Source: a bacterium (GTDB lineage: Bacteria > Bacillota > Clostridia > Lachnospirales > Lachnospiraceae). Taken from it: 64,000 nt of DNA. Position 1 is the stretch's first letter, and every line of letters begins with the position of its first letter. Positions 56,581 to 64,000 of the stretch are shown here, piece by piece. Below the pieces are notes generated by a model that saw only the letters and a list, made by a program, of their open reading frames with translations, searched no databases and was not told where the DNA came from. The stretch is from contig JALFNN010000065.1 of assembly GCA_022774325.1 (NCBI GenBank), forward strand, positions 42,848-106,847, read 5' to 3'. The translations under genes and the position numbers were made by a program.

Positions 56581-58488
56581 ATGTATAAGAGAATATTAGC
56601 ATTATCTTTAGCAATTTATTTATCGCTTTATCCTGTTACAACCTTTGCAAATGAGGAAGGAAGTATTGATAATGTAATAGATTTGGTTGGAGATAAAAAA
56701 AGTTTGGATGAAGCAGAAGAAATGCCGGACAGTTCATACTCTGAGGAAGAAGAGAGTCCAGAAGAGTCTATGAATGAAGAAATAGAAGAACAGCCCGTAG
56801 ATGATGAAGTGGAAAGGGTGATTACACTTCAGTATCAGGTTCATGTTCAGAACATTGGATGGCAAGGCTGGAAAAAAGCAGGAGAACTTGCCGGAACTAC
56901 GGGAGAATCTCTTCGGATGGAGGCATTTCAAATCGATTTGGGAAGTGAAGAATTAAATAGTCAGATTATGTATAGAGCGCATGTTCAGGATATTGGATGG
57001 CAGGATTGGGTGAACGGAGGAGAAATAGCTGGTACTGTTGGTAAATCTCTTCGGGCAGAAGCATTGGAGATTAAACTTACGGGAGAACTTGCGGAACAAT
57101 ATGATGTTAGTTATATGACTCATGTATCTAATATCGGTGATCTGGAATATGTTTCAAACGGTGCAAGCGCAGGGTCACAAGGACTTGGAGCTAGAATGGA
57201 AGCACTGACAATTATGTTGGCGGATAAAAAGCAGGACGAAGACAGTATTCCTGATGGAAGAGGTTTTGTGAAAGATTATTCTTCAAATGATTTAACTTAT
57301 ACGGCGCATGTACAAAATATAGGAGATTTGGATGGGGTCATAAGCGGAGAGATACAGGGAACAACTGGTGAAGGCTTGAGACTTGAGGGATTTGCTGTGA
57401 ATCTGGATACCAGTGCACTTCATTCATTAAAGGGTGATATTACATACAGAGCTCATATTCAGGATATTGGATGGCAGGAGTGGAAAAGAAATGGAGAATT
57501 TGCTGGAACAACGGGAAAATCATTAAGAATTGAGGCAATTCAGATTCAGCTAACAGGTGAAGCAGTAGCGTTTTACAATGTATATTACAGAACTCATATT
57601 CAGAATTTCGGATGGATGGGATGGGCTAAAAACGGAGAAAAGGCAGGAAGTGAGTCAATTTCACAAAGAATGGAAGCTTTTCAAATCGTGCTTGTACCAA
57701 AAATTAAAGATCAGAGCTCTTTCAATAGCTCTGTGGCAGCTTATCGTAATACTTATGTTTATCAGAATCCATCAAAATACTTACAGATAAAGCATAAGCA
57801 GAAAGCATTAACTGGTGGTGGTTATAATCTGTCTAAAAATTATATGGGGTTAAAGGTTGCATATGTTCAGAGAAAACTTGGACTTGGTGTAAGGCGTGCC
57901 ATTATGGATTCTACAACAATTAATGCAGTAAAAAGCTTTCAAAAGAAGAATGGGCTTACTGTAAATGGGGTTGTGGATCTTACAACTTGGAAGAAGATGG
58001 GATTATCCGAAAATGACTGGTATAATCTGGGAGCATATGCAAGTCTTTTAAAAACCAATCCTGCCAGTACGAGATCTCAGTGTATTGAAGCGATGATTGA
58101 TACAGCATATTCTTACTTGAATACTGAATATATTATAGGAGCTTCAGGTAAACCAGGAACAGGAGTAGATTGTAGCGGACTGGTGATGCAGGCATTGTAC
58201 TCTGCGGGAATTGATCCGGATCCTGTCAGTCCCATTAGGCATTCGAAGCCTGGGTATGAATATGAGTCGAGAAATCTTTGGAACTTACCTATGAAACATG
58301 TTTCATATAGCGAAAGGCAACGCGGCGATTTGATTTTCTACGCAAATTCGTCTGGAACTATTATTCATGTTGCTATTTATCTGGGTAATGATAAAGTGAT
58401 TGAATCCTGGCCCGATAAAGTGGTAGTATGGCCGATAAAGAATTCGCATCGTTCAATAATAAAGGGGGTTGTGCGTCCGTTTGCTTAA
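56581..58488 (+). CDS. ChW-repeat NlpC/P60 endopeptidase, secreted
   Basis: 635 aa from ATG 56581, which has GGGAGGAG upstream. Signal peptide about 1-24; acidic linker to residue 80; six ChW repeats (about 83-371). A peptidoglycan-binding (PG_binding_1) domain follows (about 420-480: KVAYVQRKLGLGVRRAIMDS). The NlpC/P60 domain (502-635) has Cys531 in DCSGLVMQAL and His596 in IIHVAIYLG. It should cut stem peptides of peptidoglycan. Repeats 3 and 4 lack the GW tryptophan. Confidence 0.93.
   Translation: MYKRILALSLAIYLSLYPVTTFANEEGSIDNVIDLVGDKKSLDEAEEMPDSSYSEEEESPEESMNEEIEEQPVDDEVERVITLQYQVHVQNIGWQGWKKAGELAGTTGESLRMEAFQIDLGSEELNSQIMYRAHVQDIGWQDWVNGGEIAGTVGKSLRAEALEIKLTGELAEQYDVSYMTHVSNIGDLEYVSNGASAGSQGLGARMEALTIMLADKKQDEDSIPDGRGFVKDYSSNDLTYTAHVQNIGDLDGVISGEIQGTTGEGLRLEGFAVNLDTSALHSLKGDITYRAHIQDIGWQEWKRNGEFAGTTGKSLRIEAIQIQLTGEAVAFYNVYYRTHIQNFGWMGWAKNGEKAGSESISQRMEAFQIVLVPKIKDQSSFNSSVAAYRNTYVYQNPSKYLQIKHKQKALTGGGYNLSKNYMGLKVAYVQRKLGLGVRRAIMDSTTINAVKSFQKKNGLTVNGVVDLTTWKKMGLSENDWYNLGAYASLLKTNPASTRSQCIEAMIDTAYSYLNTEYIIGASGKPGTGVDCSGLVMQALYSAGIDPDPVSPIRHSKPGYEYESRNLWNLPMKHVSYSERQRGDLIFYANSSGTIIHVAIYLGNDKVIESWPDKVVVWPIKNSHRSIIKGVVRPFA
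56827..57695 (+). repeat. Six ChW repeats (two triplets)
   Basis: Same register as in the other six-repeat proteins; RGFVKDYSSND separates the triplets. Confidence 0.85.
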
Positions 58489-58509
58489 AGTGCAAAACGG
58501 GCCAGAATA

Positions 58510-60513
58510 ATGAAAAAGATACATAAGACTGTCGTGGGTATTGTTTGTTTTTGCATGATGATGGGAAATACGGGGAGTTATGTTATTGCATCTTCGGGTG
58601 ATACAGATTTAATTTGGGAAAGTGAAACAGTACAGGATGGTTCTAGTGATGAAAAAATAATAAATGAGGAAGAAGGTTCTGATACATCTGTCGGTGAGAA
58701 CGGAATTGAGGATTTAACTCCAGAAGATGAAAACGAAAACACAGATGAATCCAATAATTTAGATGATACGATTGAGTCAGTCGAAAGTGAAAATTCGGAT
58801 AATGATATCAGTTCTGCGAAAAATGAGTTTACTGATGATGGGGTGGAAACTCAGGATGAAATAGAAACATCTGAAGAGGAACTACAAACGGAGAACGAAG
58901 AAGAGATACCAGAAGAAATCATAGATGAGGAACCCCCGAAAATCATGTATCAGGTTCACGTCCAGAATAAAGGGTGGATGAATTGGGTGACAGATAATGA
59001 AATAGCAGGAACAACAGGGGAATCCTTGAGGGTTGAAGCTGTTAAGATAAAACTTGAAAAAACGAATGAAAATTCGGGTCAGCCTGAAGAGATATCTGAA
59101 GATGAAGTATCTGATGAACAAACAAAGGAATTGGCAGAAGAATCTCATGTCGAATACCGTGTTCATATACGCAACAAAGGATGGCAGTCATGGAAAAAAG
59201 ATGGAGAACTGGCAGGTACGACAGGAGAAGAACTTCAGATTGAGGCGATTCAGATTCGACTTATTGGTGAAATCACCAAGGAATATGAAGTGTATTATAA
59301 ATCTCATGTTGCAGATTTTGGGTGGCTCGGTCTGGTAAAAGGCGAAGAACTTTCTGGTACAGAGGGAATGTCAAAACGAGTCGAAGCTCTTATGATAGGT
59401 TTGGAAAAATCAGAGAATGAACAGAACTTATCAGAAAGAGGCTATATCAAAGGATATTCGAAGGAGAATTTAAAGTATTCTGGCCATGTACAAGATAGTG
59501 GAAATACCAGTGAGGTTTATGGTGGTGGAACTCTGGGAACTACAGGGTGTTCAAAAAGATTGGAAGCATTAAAAATCATATTGGATACATCAAATAGTCT
59601 GGCGGGAGTTGTAGAATATCAAGCGCATGTTCAGAATATCGGATGGCAGTCGTGGAAGGAAAACGGTCAGCTTGCCGGAACGACCGGAGAATCAAAGAGA
59701 ATGGAAGCAGTCAAAATACGATTGAAGGGTGAAAATTCAAAGTATTATGATATATATTACCGGGCACATGTTCAGTCGCTAGGATGGCTGGGATGGGCTA
59801 AAAATGGGCAGATTGCAGGTACAACAGACAGTAGCCTTCGGATGGAAGCATTACAGGTTGTTCTGGTTGTTAAAGGAAATGCAGCTCCGGGGGCAAATTC
59901 CGGGTACTATGTTGTTTGTCCAAGAAGCAAGAATATCAGTGGTGTCCCGCTATTCAAGCAGTATCCCGATTTTCCGAACGGATGTGAAGCAATTTCGCTG
60001 AATATGGTCATGCGTTATCTGGGATACGAGATATCCAATTCGGAAATGTGTAATATATATCTGCCCAAAGGCCCCCTGCATTCGACCAATCCGTATGTGG
60101 CATATATGGGTAATCCGGCCGGAAAAAATGCAGGTTATGGCTGTTGGGCACCTGTGATTGTCAAGGCAGCGGATAAATACTTTGAAAGCAAAGGAATTTC
60201 ACCAAAAAGAGCAAAAAATATCAGTGACAGCACGCCTGAGGATCTGTACAAATATGTTGCGCTGGGAAAGCCGGTGATCGTATGGGTTACGCTGGATATG
60301 GGGAGTACCGGAGAATGGTTTCAGGCCGGGACTGTTAACGGAAAAGCAGTGTACTGGCCGAGAAGAGCACATTGCATGGTGTTGACCGGATATGATCTGA
60401 ACCGGGGAACTGTTAAAGTCAATGATCCAATACGGGGAACCGTGGAATACTCTATGTCAGATTTTGAAAAAGCATATAAAAACATGGGCAAAAATGCAGT
60501 TATTATAGAATAG
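58510..60513 (+). CDS. ChW-repeat protein with C39-like cysteine peptidase domain, secreted
   Basis: 667 aa. Signal peptide about 1-27; very acidic Asp/Glu-rich linker to residue 140; six ChW repeats (about 145-454). The C39_2-like domain (478-667) has Cys492 in PNGCEAISLNMVMRYLGY and His621 in RRAHCMVLTGY, followed by VNDPIRG. The substrate is unknown. No clear RBS is seen before ATG 58510, so translation may depend on the upstream NlpC/P60 gene. Repeat 4 lacks the GW tryptophan. Confidence 0.88.
   Translation: MKKIHKTVVGIVCFCMMMGNTGSYVIASSGDTDLIWESETVQDGSSDEKIINEEEGSDTSVGENGIEDLTPEDENENTDESNNLDDTIESVESENSDNDISSAKNEFTDDGVETQDEIETSEEELQTENEEEIPEEIIDEEPPKIMYQVHVQNKGWMNWVTDNEIAGTTGESLRVEAVKIKLEKTNENSGQPEEISEDEVSDEQTKELAEESHVEYRVHIRNKGWQSWKKDGELAGTTGEELQIEAIQIRLIGEITKEYEVYYKSHVADFGWLGLVKGEELSGTEGMSKRVEALMIGLEKSENEQNLSERGYIKGYSKENLKYSGHVQDSGNTSEVYGGGTLGTTGCSKRLEALKIILDTSNSLAGVVEYQAHVQNIGWQSWKENGQLAGTTGESKRMEAVKIRLKGENSKYYDIYYRAHVQSLGWLGWAKNGQIAGTTDSSLRMEALQVVLVVKGNAAPGANSGYYVVCPRSKNISGVPLFKQYPDFPNGCEAISLNMVMRYLGYEISNSEMCNIYLPKGPLHSTNPYVAYMGNPAGKNAGYGCWAPVIVKAADKYFESKGISPKRAKNISDSTPEDLYKYVALGKPVIVWVTLDMGSTGEWFQAGTVNGKAVYWPRRAHCMVLTGYDLNRGTVKVNDPIRGTVEYSMSDFEKAYKNMGKNAVIIE
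58942..59874 (+). repeat. Six ChW repeats (two triplets)
   Basis: Two groups of three; RGYIKGYSKEN separates them and an APG linker follows the last unit. An extra acidic spacer lies between repeats 1 and 2. Confidence 0.85.
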
Positions 60514-60524
60514 AAATAATCATC

Positions 60525-60553
60525 TAGACATTGAACAGTAAAAAATGTATAAT
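60525..60553 (+). promoter_or_regulatory. Promoter for the cohesin-like gene
   Basis: TAGACA (60525-60530), 17 bp, TATAAT (60548-60553). Confidence 0.6.
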
Positions 60554-60596
60554 ATTTAGTAAGTATGCAAACAGAAAATTAGAAAGAGGAATGCAC

Positions 60597-62063
60597 ATGA
60601 AGATACTAAAGCGAATTGCGACAATGTTATTAACAGTAAGTCTGCTGGTGCCATGTTTTGCAACAATATCGATGGCGGCAGACGGAATTGTATTTTTCAC
60701 GGATCTGGAAACGAAGGTAGGGGATACGCTTACCATTACAGGTACCGTGGTAGCAAGGAATGATACGATCGGTGATGCAAGAGTGGAGATGACGTATGAC
60801 ACGACTTACCTTCGTTTTATAGAAGGAGATGGGGTCAGTGAGAGCGAAAGTGGAAAACTGGTTTTCAGCGGATCGGGAGACGGCAGCAGTGACCGTCTGG
60901 AATATAATATGCAGTTTCAGGCACTTCTGGAAGGAAATACGAGAGTGGAGCAGGGAAGTACTTCCGTAACGAACCAGAATGGTGAAACGGTGGATTGCGA
61001 GACCGGATTTGCAGACGTAGTAATCGGTGAAGGGGATCCAGGTAAGATCCTTCCGGTCGGAAACACGAAAAGCGTTACAGTCAATGGCGCAGAATATACG
61101 CTGTCAGAAGCGTTTAATGAAAGCGAGATTCCTACAGGATTTGCTGCAGGTGAATTCGATTACGAAGGTGAGACATTTAAAGGAGCTGTTCAGGCAAACA
61201 GTGGTCTGACGGCAGCTTACCTGATCGACAGTGATCAGTCCGGTAAATTCTGGCTGTATAATACAGAAGACAGTTCCTTCTATCCGTTCGAAGAAATCAT
61301 GATTTCAGATACATATTCTATCGTGATCCTGGACGGAACGAATGAAGTGAAAATGCCTGAGAAATATGTGGAGGCTTCACTCGATATCAACGGTGTCAGC
61401 TTCCCTGCATGGGTGGAACCTGACAGAGATGGATTTCTGATTCTTTATGCAGTTAATAACGACGGGGATAAGTCACTTTATCTTTATGATACTTTAGAAC
61501 ACACCTATCAGAGAATGGAAACCCCGAAGACCGGTACAACGGTTGCGCCGAAGGAAGAAAGCAAACTGGATAAGGTACTTGGTGTGATATCGGATTATTT
61601 GATCTGGGTGCTGGTTGGTGTCGGATGCCTGATCTTTATTATGTTCATCCTTTTGATTGTAACGGCTGTAAAGCTTCGCAACAGAAATGTGGAACTTGAT
61701 GAACTGTACGATGAGTATGGTATCGATGTGGAAGAGGATAATCCGAAAGTTCAGCCAAAGAAGAATCAGTTCAAAAAGCCGGCAGAAGAAGACGAAGATG
61801 ATTTCGATGACTTTTACGATGAAGACGATGATGCCTATTATTACGATGATGAAGAGGCAGACGACGATCTTGCAGAGCTGAGAGAAGACTTCATGTCAGC
61901 GGCTCCGCAGCCAAACAGTAATCTGGACGAATATTATTATGATGATGATTACGCGGACGATGATTATGATTACGATGATTATGATGAAGATTCGTATGAG
62001 GCCACTTCCGCCAAGTCAACAAGAGATGACACATTTGAGATGGATTTTATTGATTTAGAATAA
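60597..62063 (+). CDS. Cohesin-like domain membrane protein with acidic cytoplasmic tail
   Basis: 488 aa from ATG 60597, which has AGAGGA upstream; the frame is open further 5' without support. Signal peptide about 1-26. A cohesin-like beta domain follows (about 28-145: KVGDTLTITGTVVA, VEMTYDTTYLRFIEG). A second beta region runs to about 315, then one membrane helix (about 342-366: IWVLVGVGCLIFIMFILLI). The cytosolic tail is extremely rich in Asp, Glu and Tyr (residues 395-480). No dockerin-like partner was seen in this window. Transcribed from its own promoter, ending at a terminator. Confidence 0.8.
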   Translation: MKILKRIATMLLTVSLLVPCFATISMAADGIVFFTDLETKVGDTLTITGTVVARNDTIGDARVEMTYDTTYLRFIEGDGVSESESGKLVFSGSGDGSSDRLEYNMQFQALLEGNTRVEQGSTSVTNQNGETVDCETGFADVVIGEGDPGKILPVGNTKSVTVNGAEYTLSEAFNESEIPTGFAAGEFDYEGETFKGAVQANSGLTAAYLIDSDQSGKFWLYNTEDSSFYPFEEIMISDTYSIVILDGTNEVKMPEKYVEASLDINGVSFPAWVEPDRDGFLILYAVNNDGDKSLYLYDTLEHTYQRMETPKTGTTVAPKEESKLDKVLGVISDYLIWVLVGVGCLIFIMFILLIVTAVKLRNRNVELDELYDEYGIDVEEDNPKVQPKKNQFKKPAEEDEDDFDDFYDEDDDAYYYDDEEADDDLAELREDFMSAAPQPNSNLDEYYYDDDYADDDYDYDDYDEDSYEATSAKSTRDDTFEMDFIDLE

Positions 62064-62070
62064 CTTGGGA

Positions 62071-62101
62071 AAAGGGATATTGGAAACAATATCCCTTTTT
62101 C
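62071..62101 (+). terminator. Terminator after the cohesin-like gene
   Basis: AAAGGGATATTG pairs with CAATATCCCTTT around GAAA and leads into T-runs. Confidence 0.92.
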
Positions 62102-62103
62102 TA

Positions 62104-62132
62104 TTTACAAAATGTTACAAGTTTGTTACAAT
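62104..62132 (+). promoter_or_regulatory. Promoter for glmS
   Basis: TTTACA (62104-62109), 17 bp, TACAAT (62127-62132). Confidence 0.65.
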
Positions 62133-62189
62133 ACATGGAAAAGTGCAAAAAAAATACACTTTTGTGCAAAGAAAAGGGAGGACTTAATT

Positions 62190-64000
62190 ATGTGTGGAAT
62201 AGTGGGATATATCGGAGAGAGCCAGGCGGCACCTATTTTGCTTGACGGATTGTCAAAACTGGAGTACAGAGGATATGACTCGGCCGGTATTGCTGTATAT
62301 AATGGAACAGAAATCGAAGTGGTGAAGTCCAAGGGGCGACTTAAGGTTTTAAGTGAGATGACTCATGATGGAAGTATGATGCCGGGAACACTTGGAATCG
62401 GACATACTCGGTGGGCTACACACGGGGAACCGTCTGACATCAATGCACATCCGCATTTTAATAAAGATGAGAGTATTGTAGTGGTTCATAATGGCATCAT
62501 TGAGAACTATCTGAAGCTGAAAAAGAAGCTGGAGGCAAAAGGATATCAGTTTATCTCGGATACAGATACGGAAGTGATCGCTCATCTGCTGGATTATTAT
62601 TATACAGGTAATCCGCTTCAGGCCGTTACAAAGATCATGCATCGAATGGAAGGATCTTATGCACTGGGTATCATTTTCAGAGATCATCCGGATGAATTAT
62701 ACGCGGTAAGAAAAGACAGTCCGCTGATCGTTGGACACACGGAAGGTGGAAATATCATTGCTTCGGATGTACCGGCAGTATTGAAATACACCAGAGACGT
62801 ATTCTTTATTGAAAATGAAGAAATCGTGCGGATGACGAAAGATTCTATGGAGTTTTTTACCGTGGATGAGGAACCTCTCGAGAAGGAATCCACACATATT
62901 GACTGGGATGTCAACGCCGCAGAAAAAGGCGGTTATGAGCATTTTATGCTGAAAGAAATGTATGAGCAGCCGAAAGCGATCACCGATACATTTTCACCGA
63001 GATTAAAAGACGGAAAGATTGTGATTGATGAGCTTGGAATGACGGACGAAGAGATTCGGGAAATCAAGAAGATCATGATTGTGGCATGCGGCTCTGCTTA
63101 TCATACCGGTGTGACCAGTAAATACATTTATGAGGGACTTGCAAGAATTCCGGTTGAAGTAGATCTGGCTTCGGAATTCCGGTACCGTGATCCGATTATT
63201 GAAGAAGGCACAATGGTCATCGTAATCAGCCAGTCCGGCGAAACGGCAGATTCACTTGCGGCACTTCGTGAGGCAAAGAAAAGAGGGGCGCGCGTACTTG
63301 GTATTGTAAATGTGGTGGGAAGTTCCATCGCCAGAGAAGCGGATAACGTCATGTACACATGGGCAGGTCCGGAAATTGCGGTTGCGACGACGAAAGCGTA
63401 CTCAGCACAGTTGGTAGCACATTATCTGCTCGCTATGAAATTTGCCTATGTACGCGGGAAACTGAGCGATTCCGAGCTGGCTGAAATGTTGGAGGATCTG
63501 CGGCGTCTCCCGGAACAGGTCGAGATGCTTTTGAATAATAAGCAGAAGATTCAGAAATTTGCGAATCGATATCTCGCTGCAAGGGACATTTTCTTTATCG
63601 GCCGCGGTATCGATTATGCAATCTCATTGGAAGGTTCTTTGAAACTGAAAGAGATTTCGTACATTCATTCGGAAGCATATGCTGCCGGTGAACTGAAACA
63701 CGGAACCATTTCACTGATCGAAGAGGGAACACTGGTATCTGCAGTCCTGACTCAGCCGGAACTGTATAAGAAAATGATCAGCAATATGGTTGAAGTAAAG
63801 ACAAGGGGCGCATTTGTCATGGCAGTGACCAATACCGGTAATACGGAAGTGGAAAAAGCTGCTGATTATGTGATCTATATTCCGAAGACAAATAAGTATT
63901 TTACCAATTCGTTGGCGATCATCCCGCTCCAGTTATTTGGATATTATGTTTCAATCGGAAGAGGATGCGATGTGGATAAACCGAGAAATCTGGCAAAATC
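62190..64000 (+). CDS. glmS: Glutamine-fructose-6-phosphate aminotransferase (3' end outside window)
   Basis: First step to UDP-GlcNAc, the precursor of peptidoglycan. The frame is open from ATG 62190 to the window end (603 codons), so only a few residues are missing. Cys2 (MCGIVGYIG) is the glutaminase nucleophile; HTRWATHG, VVHNGIIENY and two SIS sugar-isomerase domains follow (CGSAYHTG; ISQSGETADS). RBS GGGAGG precedes the start. The short leader has no room for a glmS ribozyme of usual size. Confidence 0.97.
   Translation, partial: MCGIVGYIGESQAAPILLDGLSKLEYRGYDSAGIAVYNGTEIEVVKSKGRLKVLSEMTHDGSMMPGTLGIGHTRWATHGEPSDINAHPHFNKDESIVVVHNGIIENYLKLKKKLEAKGYQFISDTDTEVIAHLLDYYYTGNPLQAVTKIMHRMEGSYALGIIFRDHPDELYAVRKDSPLIVGHTEGGNIIASDVPAVLKYTRDVFFIENEEIVRMTKDSMEFFTVDEEPLEKESTHIDWDVNAAEKGGYEHFMLKEMYEQPKAITDTFSPRLKDGKIVIDELGMTDEEIREIKKIMIVACGSAYHTGVTSKYIYEGLARIPVEVDLASEFRYRDPIIEEGTMVIVISQSGETADSLAALREAKKRGARVLGIVNVVGSSIAREADNVMYTWAGPEIAVATTKAYSAQLVAHYLLAMKFAYVRGKLSDSELAEMLEDLRRLPEQVEMLLNNKQKIQKFANRYLAARDIFFIGRGIDYAISLEGSLKLKEISYIHSEAYAAGELKHGTISLIEEGTLVSAVLTQPELYKKMISNMVEVKTRGAFVMAVTNTGNTEVEKAADYVIYIPKTNKYFTNSLAIIPLQLFGYYVSIGRGCDVDKPRNLAK

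Noticed and set aside
61740..62040. Low-complexity Asp/Tyr codons as a DNA repeat or CRISPR-like array
   Set aside because: The periodicity comes from GAT/TAT codons in one reading frame; there are no equal spacers.

Overview
The window comes from a low-GC, spore-lineage Firmicute of the Lachnospiraceae type (Dorea, Mediterraneibacter or Blautia relatives are plausible). The evidence is clostridial-type gene order (rho, rpmE, a DUF1385 gene, prmC, prfA), a stand-alone Spo0A-type DNA-binding protein, TTGACA/TATAAT promoters with AGGAGG ribosome sites, and above all several proteins built from ChW (clostridial hydrophobic, conserved W) repeats. The species cannot be fixed from sequence reading alone.

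Layout. 1-4.6 kb: end of rho, L31, DUF1385, prmC, prfA. 4.7-6.2 kb: an odd membrane-embedded C39-like protein. 6.4-7.6 kb: a rhodanese/TtcA-type fusion, followed by the stump of a zinc alcohol dehydrogenase. 7.9-12.9 kb: uvrB-uvrA behind an SOS-box-like palindrome. 13-21.6 kb: mreB, recD2, comF, two unknown membrane genes, cdaA-cdaR (c-di-AMP synthesis), an HPr-like protein and a Spo0A effector-domain protein. 21.9-60.5 kb: a large cell-surface glycan locus. It opens with glf (galactofuranose precursor), a nucleotidyltransferase, a ChW-repeat L,D-transpeptidase and rfbBACD (dTDP-rhamnose). An AT-rich block follows, behind a perfect-consensus promoter at 29.4 kb. It carries an initiating sugar-phosphate transferase, many glycosyltransferases, a CDP-glycerol-type transferase, a Wzz-like protein, an EpsG-like polymerase, two flippases, a cytidylyltransferase/SDR pair, a DUF2142 protein, a DUF2304/DPM-like pair and an acyltransferase. 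Degraded IS630-, IS21- and IS66-like remnants and a broken flippase mark past rearrangement (46.2-49.1 kb and 52.5-52.9 kb). 53-60.5 kb: three consecutive ChW-repeat secreted proteins with glucosaminidase, NlpC/P60 and C39-like domains. 60.6-62.1 kb: a cohesin-like membrane protein. 62.2 kb to the end: nearly complete glmS.

How it fits together. Glf, Rfb and probably the CDP-polyol pair supply activated sugars. The polyprenyl glycosylphosphotransferase starts a repeat unit on undecaprenyl phosphate, and the GT2/GT4/GT8 enzymes extend it. CDP-glycerol-type and acyl transferases decorate it, and the flippase, EpsG and Wzz-like proteins export, polymerise and size it. The four ChW proteins share one wall-binding architecture (repeats in groups of three) with four different C-terminal enzyme domains, and they lie on both sides of the glycan genes. 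This suggests, but does not prove, that the ChW arrays recognise the envelope polymer made here. No tRNA, rRNA or CRISPR array was seen.
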